The position numbers were made by a program, and so were the translations under genes. A stretch of DNA of 64,000 nucleotides. It comes from Allacma fusca (taxonomy: Eukaryota; Arthropoda; Collembola; Symphypleona; Sminthuridae). Positions 60,269-64,000 of the stretch are shown in pieces. Where the stretch lies: NCBI GenBank assembly GCA_947179485.1, contig OX359245.1:1159001-1223000 (forward strand), written 5' to 3'. The notes beneath the pieces were generated by a model that made no database searches, was not told the DNA's origin, and saw nothing but the letters and a program-made list of their open reading frames with translations. Position 1 is the stretch's first letter. Each line of letters starts with the position of its first letter.

Positions 60269-61036
60269 TTAGAGAGTCAAATCATCGGCTTGAGCTAGAT
60301 AGCTTTTTTCGGCAACACAATCTGGAACATCCGATTGTGATTTAGTCACACTTGCATATGTGGCTTGAATTGACTCTGGTTGTAATGAGAAATCTGTAGT
60401 TTTTTTGGGAATATGTCGTGAAGTTCCATGAGGGCAGTCGCATTCATCGGATCGAACTCTAGGCTTATTTGAGGCATTAACATCCTTAACGACGGATTGT
60501 ATTAAACGTACAGGGGCTTGATTTTCATTTATGGATGAAGCCCCATGAGAACAATCGCACTCAAATTTGTAAGAAATTCGCATTCCAACTCTTGGGTCGG
60601 GCTTTGAAATTCGTGGGTCTGTTATGGATCTGCCGGCCGCACGGTCTGTTTGATCGTTTTCATCTATTTTACTACACGAGCATTTCATTACATCAGGCGA
60701 CATTTGATTACAATTATGTTTGCGTTTCGTTTTTACACGATCCGTAAAACATCGGTTACAAAGTCGATGAGATCGAAGATGCTTGAATACATAAAAATAT
60801 GTATTCACATAAGGCATTTTGAAAATCATTTCAGAGTACAAAGGACCAGAAATTCTTTCTTGTATAGAAATTGGTACCTTGATTTCACACCAGTTAGCTA
60901 AATTTTCAAAATCTAAACATATTTCATTTTCATTACATGTTTCCAATTTTTCACAATTTTCATCTACTTGTTTTTTGAAATTTCTGGTTCTAAGGGAGAA
61001 TCTGTATCCGCATGAGCAACAATAGGTGGAAGTCAT
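60269..61036 (-). CDS. Unrecognised zinc-binding-type protein (255 aa)
   Basis: Single-exon frame. The N terminus starts with TYCCSCGYRF, followed by CEKLETCNENEIC and, at about residue 94, CNRCFTDRVKTKRK, so two CxxC pairs flank a 90-residue domain. The second half has two similar segments, FECDCSHGASS and DECDCPHGTS, each followed by a polar stretch. Cysteine content without a signal peptide suggests an intracellular zinc protein. The promoter is clear: TATAAAAAG lies 36-44 bases upstream of the ATG, and four octamer sites lie 77 bases and more upstream. Confidence 0.65.
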   Translation of the reverse strand: MTSTYCCSCGYRFSLRTRNFKKQVDENCEKLETCNENEICLDFENLANWCEIKVPISIQERISGPLYSEMIFKMPYVNTYFYVFKHLRSHRLCNRCFTDRVKTKRKHNCNQMSPDVMKCSCSKIDENDQTDRAAGRSITDPRISKPDPRVGMRISYKFECDCSHGASSINENQAPVRLIQSVVKDVNASNKPRVRSDECDCPHGTSRHIPKKTTDFSLQPESIQATYASVTKSQSDVPDCVAEKSYLAQADDLTL

Positions 61037-61071
61037 TGTGAGAAATAATGATGTGTTTGATTTTAGGCAGT

Positions 61072-61080
61072 CTTTTTATA
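61072..61080 (-). promoter_or_regulatory. TATA box (TATAAAAAG) of the zinc-protein gene
   Basis: On the minus strand, 36 bases before the ATG at 61036, so the 5' leader must be very short. Confidence 0.6.
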
Positions 61081-61112
61081 CAAATTTTTCATATAAAAAA
61101 TGTGCTCAAAGT

Positions 61113-61220
61113 ATTTGCATACTGGTATTTTATAACATCATTTGCATACTGGTATTTTATAACATCATTTGCATACTGGTATTTTATACCATCATTTGCA
61201 TACTGGTAGTTTATTAATAT
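61113..61220. repeat. 27-bp tandem array with POU octamer sites
   Basis: Four units spaced exactly 27 bp apart (61113, 61140, 61167, 61194), each starting ATTTGCATACTGGTA; the last unit diverges after that. ATTTGCAT is the reverse complement of the octamer ATGCAAAT bound by POU-domain factors. The array sits between two divergent genes (60269-61036 and 61486-62037) and could serve both. Confidence 0.85.
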
Positions 61221-61413
61221 TTGAAAACGACATATTTTAAATGAACGTTTGCCTATCGATAGTTTTTATAAAAACTAAAAACGTTTGTTTTTTGTGAACA
61301 AAATATGTATATACTTTAATTTATATGGTTCAGGAAATCTTTATACAATAATTATCAACAAACCGGTTTGCAATCAAGGTCATTGAATATATTTAAAGAC
61401 ATGCAATGGAGGG

Positions 61414-61420
61414 TATAAAA
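61414..61420 (+). promoter_or_regulatory. TATA box (TATAAAA) of the 61486 gene
   Basis: GGGTATAAAAGCC stands 66 bases before the ATG at 61486, the expected distance for a short leader. Confidence 0.65.
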
Positions 61421-61485
61421 GCCAAACCATTGCCAATTCGACTTAGTGCTTACAAAATTCTTTGAAACAATAGTAGCAGCGTAAA

Positions 61486-62037
61486 ATGGAGAGATACAAT
61501 CAGTCCCCTTCTTCTCCAGTTAGTAATTCTAACTTGGAAGAATTGAATAATACAATTATGGAAGCTCTCCCAATTCCGTTGTCTCCAATATCTCTACCCG
61601 AAGCATGTTATTCATCCGATATAGACCAAATCGTAAAGTGGTTGGATTCAGAAGCCAAAATCCTAGGTATTACAGTTTTCATGAACTTAAATAATTCAAT
61701 TCTTAATTTCCATATTAATATTCTCAATTATTTATTGTTTGCAGAGAACCGCATCGACGAACCAATGGATACAACATTTAACTTTGATCAAGATCCGGTG
61801 TGGGTAGGTAAAATTGAATCACAGAACAAATCAGACCTACTACCAAGAATGGATACCATGTCGAATAATCAAGAAGCGCTACACATCTTGCAGAAACGAT
61901 GCGAAAAACTTACAGAAGAAATGGAACTAATGAAAAGCCAAATGTTATTTTTAATAACATCTTGGAATCATAATTTAATGTTAGCTGTAAACATAATGTA
62001 TATGATGCATACTCGAAAAGATGATACAATAAAATAA
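61486..62037 (+). CDS. Small two-exon coiled-coil protein (157 aa)
   Basis: Exons 61486-61666 and 61745-62037; the 78-bp intron splits a Glu codon. The N-terminal half is Ser/Pro-rich with a short DIDQIVKWLDSE helix. The C-terminal half (NQEALHILQKRCEKLTEEM onward) is a likely coiled coil ending in hydrophobic, Met-rich helices. A clear TATA box lies upstream. AATAAA occurs just before the stop region. Family not recognised; it would suit a dimerising regulatory protein. Confidence 0.6.
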   Translation: MERYNQSPSSPVSNSNLEELNNTIMEALPIPLSPISLPEACYSSDIDQIVKWLDSEAKILGITVFMNLNNSILNFHINILNYLLFAENRIDEPMDTTFNFDQDPVWVGKIESQNKSDLLPRMDTMSNNQEALHILQKRCEKLTEEMELMKSQMLFLITSWNHNLMLAVNIMYMMHTRKDDTIK

Positions 62038-62519
62038 AACTGTTTTAAACCCAAGTTTTTTGTTTACCCTTGTTTATTAACATACCATTTTTAAAAACAT
62101 AATAAAATATCAATACCAAATATATAGTGCGTTTGCAACTGTGCTCCATATAAAAGCGTGAAGCAAAAAACACTCGTTTTCAATGCAAGCATACTTAAAA
62201 TTTAAGTTCATAAAAACCATTTTAGAAGATTTTGGTTTTTCATTAAGTTTAATGCAATCGTCTATACTGTGAAAGATTTTTAGTACATTGGTTAAATAAG
62301 ACATTATACTTTTAATTTATCAAAAACTGACTAAACAAGATTTGTTTGATCAAAAATGTTTTGCAATAAAAATTTGACTTGTGATGTTTTAGAAATAGGT
62401 TTCGGTTTAATTTAGGCTTATGAGAATTGTCCGAAAAAGTATATATCCTTACCATGGGTGTTTAGAATATTTATTGCCTTAACAAAAATCATTTGTGTAA
62501 TGACAATAAGATAATGATA

Positions 62520-63100
62520 ACTTTTGGATAGTATTATCGTGTTCAGATTTTAACAATAACTTAAGTGTATAATAGTCAAATAATTCATTTTTAATAATTT
62601 TAAATTGCTTTATTCATTTTTGAGTGCTTGATGTTTTTGGATAAATTTTATTTAAACATTTAACCCATGAATGATAAGTCAAATGTGTTATTTATAATTA
62701 TTGAAATTAGTTTTCTGGCTTAGACAATAATACGACGTCCATGTAAAATGATTCAATTGTAGAAATGTACGTTTTTAAAGTCCCAAAGTTCATAGATGGT
62801 TAGTACTATCGTGTAAGATTTTAAAGATAACTGTTGAGCTAAGTGTATACTCAATAATTAATAAAACGATACATATTTAATGTTTTTTACTTTTTTTGAT
62901 TCATTTTTTGGAGTTTTTGATGTTTTGCATATTTTCTATAAACGTTTAACCCATAAACGATATTTCCAAGTCATATTTGTGTTCGTTAGTTATAATTATT
63001 CAAATTAGTTCTGGCTGAGACAATAATACACTGTCCACGTAAAATGATTCAATTGCAGAAATGAATGTTTTTAAACTCCCCAAGTTCATAGAAATTGAAG
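62520..63100. repeat. Tandem duplication (about 290 bp) covering the last exon of the next gene
   Basis: About 62520-62810 and 62810-63100 share long matching stretches (for example CAATAATAC, CCATGTAAAATGATTCAATT, TTTTTAAA-TCCC). The right unit contains most of the last coding exon of the minus-strand gene; the left is a decayed copy with stops. Confidence 0.7.
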
Positions 63101-63857
63101 GTCCTTTCCACACACCATTTGTTACAATATATTCTTGATCGCTTTTTCGTTCACGTAAAAACACTACGTAGTAATTGTGTTCATTTGAAATTTCCGGCCG
63201 CACCTAAAATTTAGAGGGATACATATGTTTAATTTAATGACAGACCGAAACTAATTTACTAATCAAAACAATATTTTAAATAACCTTGACTCTTTTTGAA
63301 TTCGTTTGAAAACAAGTGTCATTGTTCCAAAAGTTTTTGGACTTCTTTGATAAGTGAGCCAAAGCTGGGAAATCTCGAAGAGATTTAATAATTTTTCCTT
63401 TTGGGCAAGCAAGAATTTCGGTCTTAATTTTTCTTAAATAACGTAATAATGTAGGTGCATCAGTCACTGGGAAACTTATTCGAGACGCTGGATATCTTCG
63501 ACCGTTATTTTTCATAAAATGTATGTAAAATCCAATATCCTCTGAGTAAGACATTCGAATTTGTATTTTGCCGAAGGACTTTACGCCTGGAGATGTATAG
63601 GAACCTTCCACTGTCGGGTCTTGTATCGGGTCAATCTTTTCAACATCTATGTTTTCTTTCGAAGCTACAGTTTTGTGCTTTAATACTTCTATGAATTCTG
63701 GGGGATAATTATTTTCGACCAAAATTTTTTCCATCTCTGTAGATAGTTCTAGCTCAGATTCCAATAATTTTCGCAAAATGTTGTTAATATCAGCTTTAAT
63801 GCTGGATGTTTGTAAAACCTCTGAGACCTTATGTTCGTCAATATTTGTTGGTTCCAT
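63000..63857 (-). CDS. Two-exon protein with paired PC4-like repeats (258 aa)
   Basis: Exons 63857-63285 and 63203-63000, phase-0 intron (AAG|GTTATT...TTTTAG). The ATG at 63857 lies 36 bases after TATAAAA. The first ~90 residues are helical and acidic. Then two related units follow: FGKIQIRMSYSEDIGFYIHF with a later LLRYLRKIKTEI, and NYYVVFLRERKSDQEYIV with GPSISMNLGSLKTFISAI. The strand-strand-'ISLxxxxxxxLxxxI' arrangement recalls PC4/p15 single-stranded-DNA-binding coactivators. This is a motif-level guess. The last exon is duplicated just downstream in decayed form. Further neighbours lie outside the window. Confidence 0.55.
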
Positions 63858-63892
63858 TTTAGCAAGTGATGAATCTGAAGCTTGGGAGGTGA

Positions 63893-63899
63893 TTTTATA
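63893..63899 (-). promoter_or_regulatory. TATA box (TATAAAA) of the PC4-like gene
   Basis: Minus-strand TATAAAAT, 36 bases upstream of the chosen ATG at 63857. Its position argues against the open frame extending to 63902 being translated. Confidence 0.55.
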
Positions 63900-63957
63900 C
63901 AAAATTTGAAGGTTATTAGCAAAAGAAAAAAAACATACGTCACATGTTTAGTTAAGC

Positions 63958-63965
63958 ATTTGCAT
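63958..63965. promoter_or_regulatory. Octamer site ATTTGCAT upstream of the PC4-like gene
   Basis: ATTTGCATACTAG matches the start of the 27-bp units at 61113-61220 and is followed by a similar GGAAAACGCC tail (GAAAACGACA at 61226). The same element thus stands upstream of two genes on the same strand. Confidence 0.6.
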
Positions 63966-64000
63966 ACTAGTTGTTCATGTAATAATTGGAAAACGCCATA

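Noticed and set aside
61113..61220. CRISPR-like direct repeats
   Set aside because: Units are contiguous 27-bp tandem copies without spacers, in animal DNA; they are better read as a regulatory tandem repeat.

Overview
The window is animal nuclear DNA, most likely from an arthropod (possibly a springtail; this is a weak guess from gene style only). It is AT-rich, its genes are split by short GT-AG introns of roughly 70-110 bp, and it is crowded with DNA transposons. No bacterial operons, rRNA, tRNA or CRISPR were seen.

The centrepiece is a complete Maverick/Polinton (integrated-virus-like transposon) at 6984-27645. It is 20,662 bp long, bounded by 84-bp terminal inverted repeats and a perfect 6-bp target duplication, AACATA. 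It carries the virus-like set: protein-primed family B DNA polymerase, DDE integrase, adenain-type protease, packaging ATPase, major capsid, penton-like minor capsid, a very basic core protein and two small conserved virion-type proteins. It also carries unusual cargo: a PIF1-like helicase, a five-exon gene with RING-H2-like and PIP-box-like motifs, and a reverse-strand gene for a cysteine-rich (PSI-like) membrane protein. Polymerase, integrase, major capsid, helicase and other genes contain spliceosomal introns whose phases match exactly. The only obvious break is an in-frame TAG just upstream of the helicase domain.

To the left (1-6977) lies part of a Sec14/CRAL-TRIO gene whose coding exon is split by a hAT-type miniature element. 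To the right (28.9-32.0 kb) is a multi-exon NB-ARC (STAND) NTPase gene whose last exon is hit by a second hAT-type element a few codons before the ancestral stop. From 32 to 47 kb there is a gene-poor zone of nested hAT-like non-autonomous elements. Each is filled with degenerate arrays of its own 5-6 bp motif, and most still show 8-bp target duplications. At 48.6-50.4 kb, reverse-strand exons encode a CD2AP/CIN85-type SH3 domain and a PSI-like membrane protein of the same type as the Maverick cargo. At 51633-54828 sits a complete Harbinger element with an intact transposase and a SANT-like partner gene broken by one stop codon.

The right end (59-64 kb) is a cluster of four unrecognised small genes: a secreted mucin-like protein, a zinc-binding protein, a coiled-coil protein and a protein with two PC4-like repeats. 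Three have clear TATA boxes, and two have octamer (ATTTGCAT) sites upstream, four of them in an exact 27-bp tandem array.
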